Origin: Stenogyne calaminthoides | Taxonomy: Eukaryota; Streptophyta; Magnoliopsida; Lamiales; Lamiaceae | Assembly (NCBI GenBank): GCA_037126765.1 | Contig: JBBCBC010000026.1 | Span: 13,566,418 to 13,630,417, forward strand | Length of the DNA: 64,000 nt | Direction of reading: 5' to 3' | Shown here: positions 11,192 to 20,879 of the stretch, piece by piece | Layout: each line of letters starts with the position of its first letter | Numbering within the stretch: the stretch's first letter is position 1 | Notes under the pieces: generated by a model | Told to the model about the DNA's origin: nothing | Database searches by the model: none | What the model saw: the letters and a program-made list of their open reading frames with translations, nothing else | Made by a program: the position numbers and the translations under genes

Positions 11192-12705
11192 CGTTGAATT
11201 TCAGAGGCAAGTAAACACGTAATACATGTAAAAAGCAGAAATAAACAGCTTCACCAACAAAGAACATATAATCTGCGATAAACGACATAATAATCATAAC
11301 GAAACCTTTACAACATTCGAGCAACAGATTGTAACTACGGTATCTATTTAATCCTCGGTGAATGTGATTCATTAGATTTGCCGCTAACTGAGATGGAATT
11401 TGCTAGAAAAATTTTATCTCTCAGATTTTTACGGAGAAACCAGTTTTGCTGTAGTAAATAATGAATCCTAAAGACGTTATATATATATATAGTAGAGATC
11501 GACCAATCTTACAATCTATTAGGAAGATCATTCCTAATCTTGCAAAATAAATCTCTCAAAAAAATATGTTTTTCCTCATTTAATATTTTTCAAGCAATAA
11601 TATTCCCATAATATTTTGGGACCTTTATTTAATTAAATCTAATTTAATTAAATAGTAATAATAATTAATTCTAAATTAATATATTATTAACCTCCATAAA
11701 TTAAATATTAAAACTTATTTAATACTTAATCAACTAACTATAATCCGTGACACGGTTACTTTGTCAGGATTTGATCCATGTGCCTCATATATTGTTTATT
11801 AGTCAAACTAATTACTTTAATTGAACCCTAGATTAATAAACGCAAGATTTCTCAATATAAGACGTTATGAAAAACCAAGAACTACCAGAATCGTAATATG
11901 AGCTATTACGATTTCATCCTTTCATTCACTTAATACTGATTACTTTGGAATATGATAAAGTGTCTATTCAAATAACTTAATCAATTTATCTCCAATCACT
12001 AATTGATCACTTGGCTACACTTTTCCGCCACAAAGTCCGTTTCGACGCAGTATCGCCAACGATTTTGATCCAATTATGATGAGAAGACGAGTAGATTTTC
12101 TAAATCCACTTTTGAGGAATGAATCATTTTGGCTCAACAAACTTACCATTAACGCATTTCGCGGATGAATCCAATCTCACAATATCTACCATGATTCGTG
12201 CAAGCGTCAATTGTAAAAAGCTTCATCACTCCACACACGTATGATTGACCTCAAGTCAAAGGAGACATTCATCGCCTCCCACTAACCCGAGACACCCGTG
12301 AGACACATATTAGAACTACATCAATGGTTTCTGATGGTTGTACCAATAATTCTAAGGTATTTGTAGCATCCATCATGAGATACCTAAGATTCGTGAGGGT
12401 GATCTCACTACACTTCTAAGAGTACGATGCAGATCGCACACCAATGTCCATTGTGATCATCAATATCCCATTCTCGTTGATCCTCGATCAGCTATTTGAG
12501 AATCATGCTTAGGTCATCCGAAGTTCTCACCACCAATGACAACACGATTCTGTGAAACAAGAAATAAAATGTAAACAATCAAATATAATATTCTAATAAG
12601 TGTCATGCACACATTTAATATTAAACAAACAAAGTAATATTAACACCGACATTATCTCGAGTATTATGTCCACAATGGATTGGTTCTAGGACAATAACAC
12701 TAACA
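11192..12705 (-). repeat. LTR R, same copia family as E1 and D, opposite strand
   Basis: Read on the minus strand it begins TGTTAGTGTT at 12705, runs through the family landmarks (CTTCGGATGACCTAAGC, GGATCAAC, TATATATA, AAGGTTTCGTTATG) and ends near 11192 in AAATTCAAC. It is about 1.5 kb. Because a purine tract precedes its start (12706-12720) it is a 3' LTR of a minus-strand element whose body lies at higher coordinates. Confidence 0.8.
11477..11490 (-). promoter_or_regulatory. TATA box of LTR R
   Basis: An alternating TA run sits at the same relative place as the TATA boxes of the two related + strand LTRs. Confidence 0.4.
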
Positions 12706-13050
12706 ATCTCCCACTTGAACTAGAGCCAATCACTTACATGTCCCAATTCCCTGACCAACAAAATTGTGTAGTGTGTACATGAACACCAAAAGCCTGTGAA
12801 TGTGTCAAAGGTGAGATTATCCTCCCGGAGACGTTTCTAATTTATCTCTCCTCTAGAGATTATCTCTCTTATCAAGTGATAACACTCGGTACATGCTTGT
12901 TTTCGTTGTTGATCTTGCCTTTAGCTTGCGCAATCGCACCACGCTGTTGTCACAATATAACTTTATGGATTGTCGCACTTGGAACTACCCTGGGCTATTT
13001 TAAGAACCCACTACACGAGGTCAAGCCGAACCGTGGCGGATCACTTTCAT
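12706..13050 (-). mobile_element. Polypurine tract and 3' internal remnant of element R
   Basis: On the minus strand the LTR is preceded by TTCAAGTGGGAGAT, a typical copia polypurine tract that primes plus-strand DNA. Upstream of it (12721-13050) is sequence with no recognisable coding. The rest of this element is replaced by other DNA or lost toward the assembly gap. Confidence 0.5.
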
Positions 13051-13052
13051 AA

Positions 13053-13343
13053 CTCGGGCTTGCCAAGTACAAGATAAACAAAGAGTATCACTATGATCAT
13101 CTCGGGAAGGAAGTTTATCACCGGCCTATCATCAACGACGATGGAGAGAACACGCTCACCCCATCATCGGCGGCCGAGGGTCGGCAGGCTCTTCACCCGC
13201 CATCAATAGGGGAGGCCGAAGAAGTTCTCACCGCCACCAACAATGAGGTGGAGTCACAAATTGATGTTGAACAACTAAAGCAGGTTAGTTCAAACCCTCA
13301 TGATTTTTTCAAGATCGTGTTACATGCAAAAAGCGAAACCTAA
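13053..13343 (+). other. Unrecognised 96-codon open frame without ATG
   Basis: Bounded by TAA on both sides (13050-13052 and 13341-13343), this frame stays open for 96 codons through a GC-richer stretch. It includes YKINKEYHYDHLGKEVYHRP, then NDDGENTLTPSS and EAEEVLTATNNEVESQIDVE. The composition (acidic, hydrophilic) looks coding, and a GT follows CAG at 13284, so it could be one exon. I do not recognise the family. It may equally be a chance open frame in TE DNA. Confidence 0.3.
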
Positions 13344-13848
13344 CTTGGGCTTTAGATTACATTATCGCCATTATCATCGGTGAATGATATTGCCCTCATC
13401 TAACCTCATTATAACCATCTGCTATCCTAGGTCAATTTCGTATATCGAGCCTAAAAATTGATCGTAAGAGTTCGAGGTGCTTCCTCACTTAATGGAAGAG
13501 TACAATCAATCCTGCATGAGTCCCAAGAACGCAGTTAAGCCATTACCAAGACAAAAAAGTCATAATTACAAATAGCTCGACATGACCCAAAAGCTTCCTT
13601 GAATCCAATCCCAAAGTAGTCTCACCTCAACACCTTGAATGCAATGTATTTGAAGAAATATTACCAAAGTAGTTTGGTAGTCAAGTTTATGAAAACAAAT
13701 TCTCAAATTTAGAAACTAAGCTTGATTTTTTCACAAAGTTCCTGCTCAAATAAAATTTGTCATACACTTAAATTTTAGTGATCAAAATTGTAAGGTGTCT
13801 ACCCACCTCTAACGTGACGCTTATTATAATATATGTTCTAAAATACAA
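13344..13848. other. No feature seen
   Basis: Low-GC sequence without recognisable frames or repeats, between the open frame and the tandem array. Confidence 0.4.
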
Positions 13849-14110
13849 AAATGCTAAGCACTAAGTCTATCCAAATAAGCATTACACCATACAAGTGCCA
13901 AGTGTAATAAGTCGATCCTAATAAGACAACCATACAAGTAAGTTAAGGCACTCTGTCGCATCCAAATAAGACCACCATACAAGTGTTAAGGCATTAAGTC
14001 GCATCCAAATAAGACGCACATACAATGCTGAAGGTATTAAGTCGTGATCCAAATAAACGACCAAATAAGTACAAGCACTAGAACCCACCAAAATAAAGAC
14101 GATCAAAATA
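13849..14110. repeat. Tandem array of about six 43-45 bp units
   Basis: Units start near 13849, 13894, 13938, 13983, 14026 and 14069. The shared core is TTAAGTCGCATCCAAATAAG followed by ACCACCATACAA in the best units. The outer units are the most diverged. Minus-strand frames across it simply translate the repeat. Confidence 0.8.
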
Positions 14111-14249
14111 TTTTGGCGTCATGGATATGGCATAAGTGTCATCGACTTGCCAAGGCCGATTACCCAAATCACCGATCTATAAGGACGCTTTAATTCCCAA
14201 AGATAATCCAACAAACATAAAAAATTCATAAAAAAGGCCCAAAGTTGAA

Positions 14250-14749
14250 NNNNNNNNNNNNNNNNNNNNNNNNNNNNNNNNNNNNNNNNNNNNNNNNNNN
14301 NNNNNNNNNNNNNNNNNNNNNNNNNNNNNNNNNNNNNNNNNNNNNNNNNNNNNNNNNNNNNNNNNNNNNNNNNNNNNNNNNNNNNNNNNNNNNNNNNNNN
14401 NNNNNNNNNNNNNNNNNNNNNNNNNNNNNNNNNNNNNNNNNNNNNNNNNNNNNNNNNNNNNNNNNNNNNNNNNNNNNNNNNNNNNNNNNNNNNNNNNNNN
14501 NNNNNNNNNNNNNNNNNNNNNNNNNNNNNNNNNNNNNNNNNNNNNNNNNNNNNNNNNNNNNNNNNNNNNNNNNNNNNNNNNNNNNNNNNNNNNNNNNNNN
14601 NNNNNNNNNNNNNNNNNNNNNNNNNNNNNNNNNNNNNNNNNNNNNNNNNNNNNNNNNNNNNNNNNNNNNNNNNNNNNNNNNNNNNNNNNNNNNNNNNNNN
14701 NNNNNNNNNNNNNNNNNNNNNNNNNNNNNNNNNNNNNNNNNNNNNNNNN
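14250..14749. other. Assembly gap of exactly 500 N
   Basis: A round-number run of N, so a scaffold join of unknown true size. Frames that cross it are meaningless. Confidence 0.99.
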
Positions 14750-14822
14750 TTTTTTAATAGATGTCATTATGGAGTTTTTAAGACAAATTATGGACATTTT
14801 TTTTCCAAAATTAACCTTAATT
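14750..14822. repeat. 73-bp segment duplicated at 16190-16261
   Basis: From the first base after the gap, TTTTTTAATAGATGTCATTA onward matches 16190-16261 almost exactly, then the two diverge. It may be an assembly-edge artefact or a short true duplication. Confidence 0.75.
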
Positions 14823-15790
14823 GATGTTGAAAAATTTGTAGTTTCGATGGAAGTTCCAAAGCAGATAATGTAATAGGACCGGTCGGACACATTAGTTGGT
14901 TGGTGATATGGAATAGCGAATAAAATGACCCGGTGAAGTGTATAGGCAATTTGAAATGCGAATAAGTCACGTACCTATAAATATGGGATCAAACCTTAAA
15001 GTGGTAAGGTTACTGAAATTATCATCAAAGCTCAAGCACAAGCATATTTACGCACGAAGAACACAAACTCGAGATTTATTCTTAAGTGTTCATCACATAG
15101 TTCTTAGCATAGAATACTTATCCTCTATCTTTAGGCTACATAAAAGATAGGATAGTATTCGATTGGAACATCACAAATCTTATACCTAAACACGTGTTAG
15201 GTTAAGTTTGTTATAACAATTATGTCTAGGGTTTTCTAGATCAGATTTTTGGGATTGGTTAAGTGAGAACTTCGTGAAACATCGTTGGTTGTCTTGTGTT
15301 GGACTAACCTGATAATCTAAGAATCCGGTTGGTTAAGTTGGTGCCCATAACGATAGGGAAGAGTGGGCGTAGGACAAGTTATGCGAACCCTTTATAAATT
15401 TGTGTGCATTTATCTTGCTTTACACTTATCTGCGCCTTCACGTTTTATAATCTGCATGCATATTACATGCGAGATCGATTAGCATCAAAGTACTAATCTG
15501 TCGGTTTGACACTTTAGATCAAATGATTTGAACCAGTTAAGTCGAGAATCTTAGTTTGAGTAAAAGCTGGTTTTCTGCGGGTTAACTAATCTTCCATAAC
15601 ATTAGTTAAAGCGATAGGCGCTTGACGATCTAGCGATAGATCGATAAATTGGGATATCGATCCATCTTGATTCTCACCGCTTTTCGATCTGGATTACTTG
15701 TTAACTTAACCGATCCATTTAAAAAAAGTTTTGGAAGTCTATTCACCCCTCCATAGACTTCCACCCTCAAAAACCGTTCGGGACTATTTG
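14823..15790 (+). repeat. LTR fragment of another retrotransposon family
   Basis: It contains CCTATAAATATGGG at 14971-14984 as a likely TATA box. Then come a GAGTGGGCGTAGGACAAGTT stretch at about 15361-15380 and a C-rich TTCACCCCTCCATAGACTTCC-type end near 15743, all typical of plant copia R-U5 regions. No primer site follows and no partner LTR was found. Confidence 0.45.
14971..14984 (+). promoter_or_regulatory. TATA box of the LTR fragment
   Basis: CCTATAAATATGGG has the classic plant TATA form and lies about 390 bases before the GTAGGACAAGTT LTR landmark. Confidence 0.35.
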
Positions 15791-16292
15791 GAACTGAATT
15801 GGAAAAGTTGATAATTATGGGGCCCATTTCAATAAAGATCTCAAAATTTATAGGCGCAAACCACCTTTTTACCAATGCATCCACAATGCCATAGTGTTCA
15901 ATTAATTAAATATGTATATATATAAATACTGTGATTTTTAGTTAATATTATAACTATTTTTTTAATATTAAGACTTTTTAAATGATAAATTGTATTTAAA
16001 TATTTTAATTAAGTATGTATATTTTATATTATTTTTATATTATTTTATTATAATATTCCCTTAAATATAAAAAAGATGTCATCTCGTCGTTTGAACCCAG
16101 ATTTCGAAGGTGATAAAGAGAGATATTTACCAATATATATACTACAACTACTATTTATTTTAAATTGAAAATTCTTAAATCTCCTCATTTTTTTAATAGA
16201 TGTCATTATGGAGTTTTTAAGACAAATTATGGACATTTTTTTTCAAAATTAACCTTAATTAATATTATTTAAATATTCTTAACAATAAATAC
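15791..16292. other. AT-rich stretch, nothing recognised
   Basis: 15890-16060 is almost pure A/T. It includes the second copy of the gap-edge duplication (16190-16261). Confidence 0.5.
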
Positions 16293-16294
16293 TA

Positions 16295-16734
16295 CTCCCT
16301 CCGTCCAATTCTTTAAGAGAAACTTGCCTTTTTTTTTTGTCCCAATTTTTAAGAAAACTTTTAAAATCTTAATAATCAATTCTTTTTATTTTATCGCGTA
16401 AAATCTTAATAAACAATTTCGTCTTCTCCTCAACTTCCCATCACTTTATCGACTGTCACATAAATATTAATAAACAACTATTTCTACTTTATCACTTTAT
16501 CACTTTATTCTTATTCCAATAAATCATATGAGCGATCGAAAACTCTTAAAGAATGAGGCGTAGGTAATATTGATTGAAAAATTAAACACACAATACATTT
16601 GTAGGAAATTTAAAATTTGAAATTACAATATTAAGGGTAGATATGAGATAAAGGGATATCAAATCTTAACAACATCCCCATTTACTTGAATAATTTAAAA
16701 AGCTAAAACGACATGTAAATAAAAAAGGAGGGAG
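16295..16734. mobile_element. Stowaway-type MITE, 440 bp
   Basis: The ends are CTCCCTCCGTCC at 16295 and its partial complement GGAGGGAG ending at 16734, flanked by TA on both sides. CTCCCTCCGTCC is the hallmark Stowaway terminal repeat, a non-autonomous Tc1/mariner family. The interior is AT-rich with no coding frame. Confidence 0.75.
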
Positions 16735-18270
16735 TAATAAATTGTGTTTAATCATATTAATTACGTATATATATTTTATTATTTGTAGATTACATTCTCA
16801 ATTGATTAATGAATAAAAAATATAGTTAACTCTAGTTATCTAGTTGATTCAAATATACAAGAAAATATTTTTATTATTATTTTTGTTTACAAATTATGCG
16901 TATAATACATTTAAAATTGTGTTTTTTAATTGTAATTTTGTTATGTATTGTTTTGATCAGATCGTTTTCATAACTTACCTTAATTTTTCTTATATTTTAG
17001 ATTGTAATATCGTTTTTATTTTGTCGTCTTTTTTATATTTTTTGCATGTAATACTATTATTTTTTTGTTTTGTATCTTTATTTTAAACATAATCTTGCTC
17101 TAGTTTCTTATTTGAAATAAATTTTGAAGATGTTAATGACATTGATTATAAATTTTAATACAGCTTAAGTTATGTATTTAATAAAATTTAAAATTTTATT
17201 TTTTTCTTATGTTTTGGATGTAATACTTTTATATTGTTGCATGTAGTACTGTTATGTTTTGCATGTAATATTTCTTCAATTTCGCATGTATCCTTCATAA
17301 TTACAAATCAATGTGCAGTATATGTAGACACTAATGTAATATTATGGGAAAAAAGCAATGAACTACAAAGTCACCCACAAGATAACATTTTAGTACAAAT
17401 GTTTTTTTCAATTACATTCAACTACACACTTGAACCATTAAAATACTGAAATGCCCCTCATTCCACTTTATCTCTCTGCATCTCCCTGCAACTTTTTGCA
17501 GGCATATTCCATCGATGAACAATAATTTTCAAAAGTGCAGATATTTTGACTAAAGTGCAAGAATTAACAGTAATTTTCAAAAGTCTGAGATATTTTGACT
17601 AAAGTGCAAGAATTTTTTTTTTTATTCACCTTTGTTTTAAGTATAATTTTTCCTTCTTCATTTTTTTTATATTCTTTCACATTTTTTTCAAATTTTGTTC
17701 TTTTTTACATTTTTTTTGTAAAAATTGCAGAATTATATACATTTTTTTACAGCAAGAATTACATACTCATTTACTAAAAGTGTGAATTTTTTTATCAAAA
17801 GTGTAAATTCTTAAACAAAAGTGAAATTTTTTAAAGATTAGTTTTTTTTTTATGTAAAGTGAAATTTTTCTCAATATAGTAAAATTTGTATACGTAAAGT
17901 GAAACCTTTTCTGTACTTTTTTTAGCCTCATTCTTTACTAATATGCACACTTATCAACCAAAAATTAGGATTAATTGCAGGAGAGGACATATGGATTGCA
18001 ATACTAATCACAAGTTAAATATTTGGCTATAATCAAGAAAAAAACACACACACAAACACAAAGCCACGCGAGTAAAAACTACAAATACATCCAATAACCA
18101 ACAAAGTGACTGTCTTTACATAGAAAGACCTCAGTAGAATATACCATAAACGAAAGAAACATCAAGAAAACAAGAAACCCAAATAAATAAGGCATGAATT
18201 AAACATGTAAACCATTAATTCAAATTATTCAAGAAAAAAAGATTAATTCAAATTTGAATTTATTTTTACA
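16735..18270. other. Long AT-rich non-coding stretch
   Basis: No gene is recognised. GCATGTAATACT-like words recur at about 17043-17275. T-runs at 17600-17760 produce leucine/phenylalanine-rich chance frames that I do not call. It contains the tandem duplication at 17522-17613. Confidence 0.5.
17522..17613. repeat. Two-copy tandem repeat, 45-47 bp unit
   Basis: TAATTTTCAAAAGT...GATATTTTGACTAAAG (17522-17566) is repeated at 17567-17613 with a few differences. Confidence 0.8.
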
Positions 18271-18289
18271 GCCAATGGCCTAATTTTGC

Positions 18290-18478
18290 AGCTCAGATTG
18301 TGTTATCTTGCAGCTTGAATATGGTATTGGTAGCTATGACCTAGAGAAAAAACCATCACAGTGGCCGTCGACTTACATGTTACCAAATCACTTCTCAAAT
18401 ATCTTACCAATCTTCCAAAGGATGAACACTGAGTGGATCTGTCAATATTGGTATTTTTTCTCAGGTTTGTTGTAACAA
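18290..18478 (+). other. Exon-like open stretch, unrecognised
   Basis: An approximately 60-codon frame without ATG includes LEYGIGSYDLEKKPSQWPST and NHFSNILPIFQRMNTEWICQ. TTGCAG just before CTTGAA could be a splice acceptor. The sequence looks coding but matches no family I know. It lies beside a minus-strand gene-like island. Confidence 0.25.
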
Positions 18479-18532
18479 ATTTTTTTTAAAATACCCCAGA
18501 TTTGGTATTTTTCTCTCGCACGCCCCAAATTC

Positions 18533-19165
18533 TCAAAATATGTCTTCTGTAGGTATATTTCCTACAAAAATTAACAAAAAAATATAATTGAATTCAATAG
18601 AAATTACATAATAACATTCAAATAGGAAACAGAGGAACAAATCCACTCCAATAACAACTAAAACGAAAAAAACGTCACAAATATACAGAAAAAAGTATAA
18701 GGTCGACTGCTTCTTTCTTGAGAGCCTCCATGGCTTCATCCTTCCACAATTTTTGGAACGCCATGTCAGTAAGATCATTTCCTCCAAATCAATTTTGCAC
18801 TTGGTTGCCTCGAGATCCGTCTATTTTGAGGAGATAGCTCGCGATTCCGGCAAGCGGCGCGGCGATTCAAAAATCTGCCTCCAGCGTCGCCGTTAAGCGG
18901 CACAACTCGGTGATTTCAGATGTAGGTATCCTCCAGAACACCACCGATCTTGTCAAGTGCAACAGATTTGATTCCGGCTCACAGATCTAACTCCGGCGAT
19001 ACTGTGGCGGCGCACATCTGGCGTTTTGACATAAAAATCGACGGCGCAAATCTTGTGCTCCACCGAACTCCGGCGAACAGATTTGTCGATCTGAGGTCGG
19101 CCACCGGAGATCTTCTTCAATCTCAAGAGGCGGCCCCAGTTTTTTTAGAGAAACCAGAGTGAGAG
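18533..19165 (-). pseudogene. Minus-strand gene-like island, product unknown
   Basis: 18800-19165 is clearly GC-richer than the surrounding AT-rich DNA and, on the minus strand, has the CGCCGG-rich look of a plant 5' exon. Around 18690-18770 a minus frame reads MAFQKLWKDEAMEALKKEA, helical and charged. A different frame (18533-18787) then runs into hydrophobic, intron-like sequence. I cannot assign a family. It could be a gene fragment carried by a transposon or the start of a decayed gene. Confidence 0.3.
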
Positions 19166-19483
19166 ACGAAGAGTGAATAATTTGAAAATTGAATTGGGAA
19201 AATAGAATTTGAGACCGGTTAATTTTGTGGAAGAGTGAGAAATGCTATAAATTAATTGAGGGCAATTGAGTCTTTTAAGTGTTCTTTTTGTAGTTGAATG
19301 TTAGTGTAAAAAGGATTTGAATTAGATTGTAAGAGGATCAATATCTTGTAGTAGGATGTAATAAACTCTAATATTATCTAGGTAAATTTTTAATATTTTA
19401 CTAAATTTTTTAAAAAAATCAAATAATATTAATTTTTTTTAATATGTTACTAAAATAATTGACAAACATATTTTTTTGTCCTA
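19166..19483. other. AT-rich, nothing recognised
   Basis: No frames or terminal repeats are recognised. Confidence 0.4.
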
Positions 19484-20000
19484 TTTAAAAATAAATTAAA
19501 AGAAGGTTGAATTAGGAAAAGAAAAATTAAAAAATGCCAGGGATTAAAACAAAAGAGTTGATATCTTTGTGAAACATTGTTAAAGTAAAAATTTTTACAA
19601 ACATCTGTTTTAGTAATATAAAACACCTTTAGTAATATAATATCAATGTAACTTGATTATCATTCTGACATGACTTTTCTTTATAATATAAATAATAACC
19701 TTTTCATGGTGTCTGACCTTTCTGATAAAAAAAGTCACACACTTTTCTGATAAAAAATCATCTTTTAGTAATATAAGTCGACTGTTAACATGTTAGTTTA
19801 AAAGTAAAAACATTGTTATTTATCTTTCTTAAAAACAAAAACAATTAAAGAAGGTTTAGAATTAAAAAGAAAAAGAAAATAAAAAATTAAAAAGGCCAGT
19901 ATTAAAAAAAAAAATTAAAAGAAGATTTAAAATTAAAAAAAAATGATGCCCATGATTAAAACAAAAGAAATTAAAGAAAAGTTTAGAATTAAAAAAAAAA
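19484..20000. repeat. A-rich imperfect repeat array, about 55-bp unit
   Basis: A unit of the form AATTAAAAGAAGGTTTAGAA, an A-run, then GCC.GGATTAAAACAAAAG occurs near 19494, 19842, 19911 and 19966. The copies are interrupted and diverged. Confidence 0.55.
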
Positions 20001-20078
20001 ATTCCCGTAAGAGAACTGATTCCCTGACCTTGAGGCTTGAGGTGATAAAGCAAGGTCCCTAACCAACTAGGACACAAT
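19998..20078 (-). mobile_element. Possible tRNA-derived SINE
   Basis: On the minus strand CCTAGTTGGTTAGGGACC resembles a polymerase III A box, followed about 30 bases later by GGTCAGGGAATCA, like a degenerate B box. A T-rich tail follows at 19980-20000. This layout fits a tRNA-derived SINE head, but no target duplication is evident. Confidence 0.3.
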
Positions 20079-20360
20079 GATTAATGTGTTGAGTGTTTAA
20101 CCGTTGTTGTTATATATCGAAGACATGATCAGCAAATGTGGGTTGACCCGCGAAATTACACCTGAACTTTTTATCTTTATTTTTTAGATTTTTTTTAATA
20201 TATGAAAATTTTAAACAAGGCCTCTTTCTTGTCATTTTACATCTAATGATTCGATAGATAATTTTTCACAGTATATATCTTAAACTTATTCTCAATCTTA
20301 CATCTAAAAATTAAAAAAAATAATGAAAAATTACGGTTTAGATCTGAAGATTTAGGATAT

Positions 20361-20488
20361 CATTCTGATTAGGTACAAAGTCTTGAAATTTGAATTAAAA
20401 TCTGGCCGTACTATAGTTCAAATTTAAGTCTCCGAAAATTTTTAAGCTTTGTGCAATTTGTAATTTTTTAGTATTTTGTAGTGAAATG
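20361..20488. mobile_element. Short MITE-like repeat, sister of 26910-27044
   Basis: It starts CATTCTGATTAGGTACAAAGT and ends TTTTGTAGTGAAATG. It shares the order TACAAAGTC, GAAATTTGAA, TAGTTCAAATT and TTTGTAGTG with the element at 26910. The ends are roughly complementary. Confidence 0.42.
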
Positions 20489-20879
20489 TTATTTTAAAAA
20501 ATAATATCAACTCTACATCTTAAATTCTAGGTTCTATAAATTTAAATTTTATAAGTATTATTTCATTCTCTTCTTTTATCTACTTCTTATTCTACAATTC
20601 TCAAATTTTTTGTCTATCCTTTTCTTGCGTCTATTTTTTCTTATTCACAAGATAATTTTTTATCGTTTAATGTTCAAATTTTTTTTGTTTTGAAGGATTT
20701 TTATTTTTTTTTGCTTTTGGTGTTAGATTTTTTTTACTGCGTTATATAGAGTCTGGCTACAAGGTCTGAAAGTGAGTGCTATAATTACTAATAGGTACAT
20801 ACATCAAAATCTATGTTGTGATATTTTTAGTTTTGATGAATTATCTTAAACATTATCAACTTGTGTTATTGAAGCTAAT
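20489..20879. other. AT-rich, nothing recognised
   Basis: T-rich runs only, with no coding frame or repeat. Confidence 0.4.

Noticed and set aside
4332..12705. E1 5' LTR and LTR R as the two LTRs of one element
   Set aside because: They are in opposite orientation, and R has its own polypurine tract, so it is a 3' LTR of a minus-strand element.
14177..14890. Long frames on both strands across the N run
   Set aside because: They exist only because N was read as open sequence.
17595..17777. Hydrophobic small protein encoded in T-rich DNA
   Set aside because: Phe/Leu/Ile-rich translation follows from T-runs alone; there is no start context or similarity.
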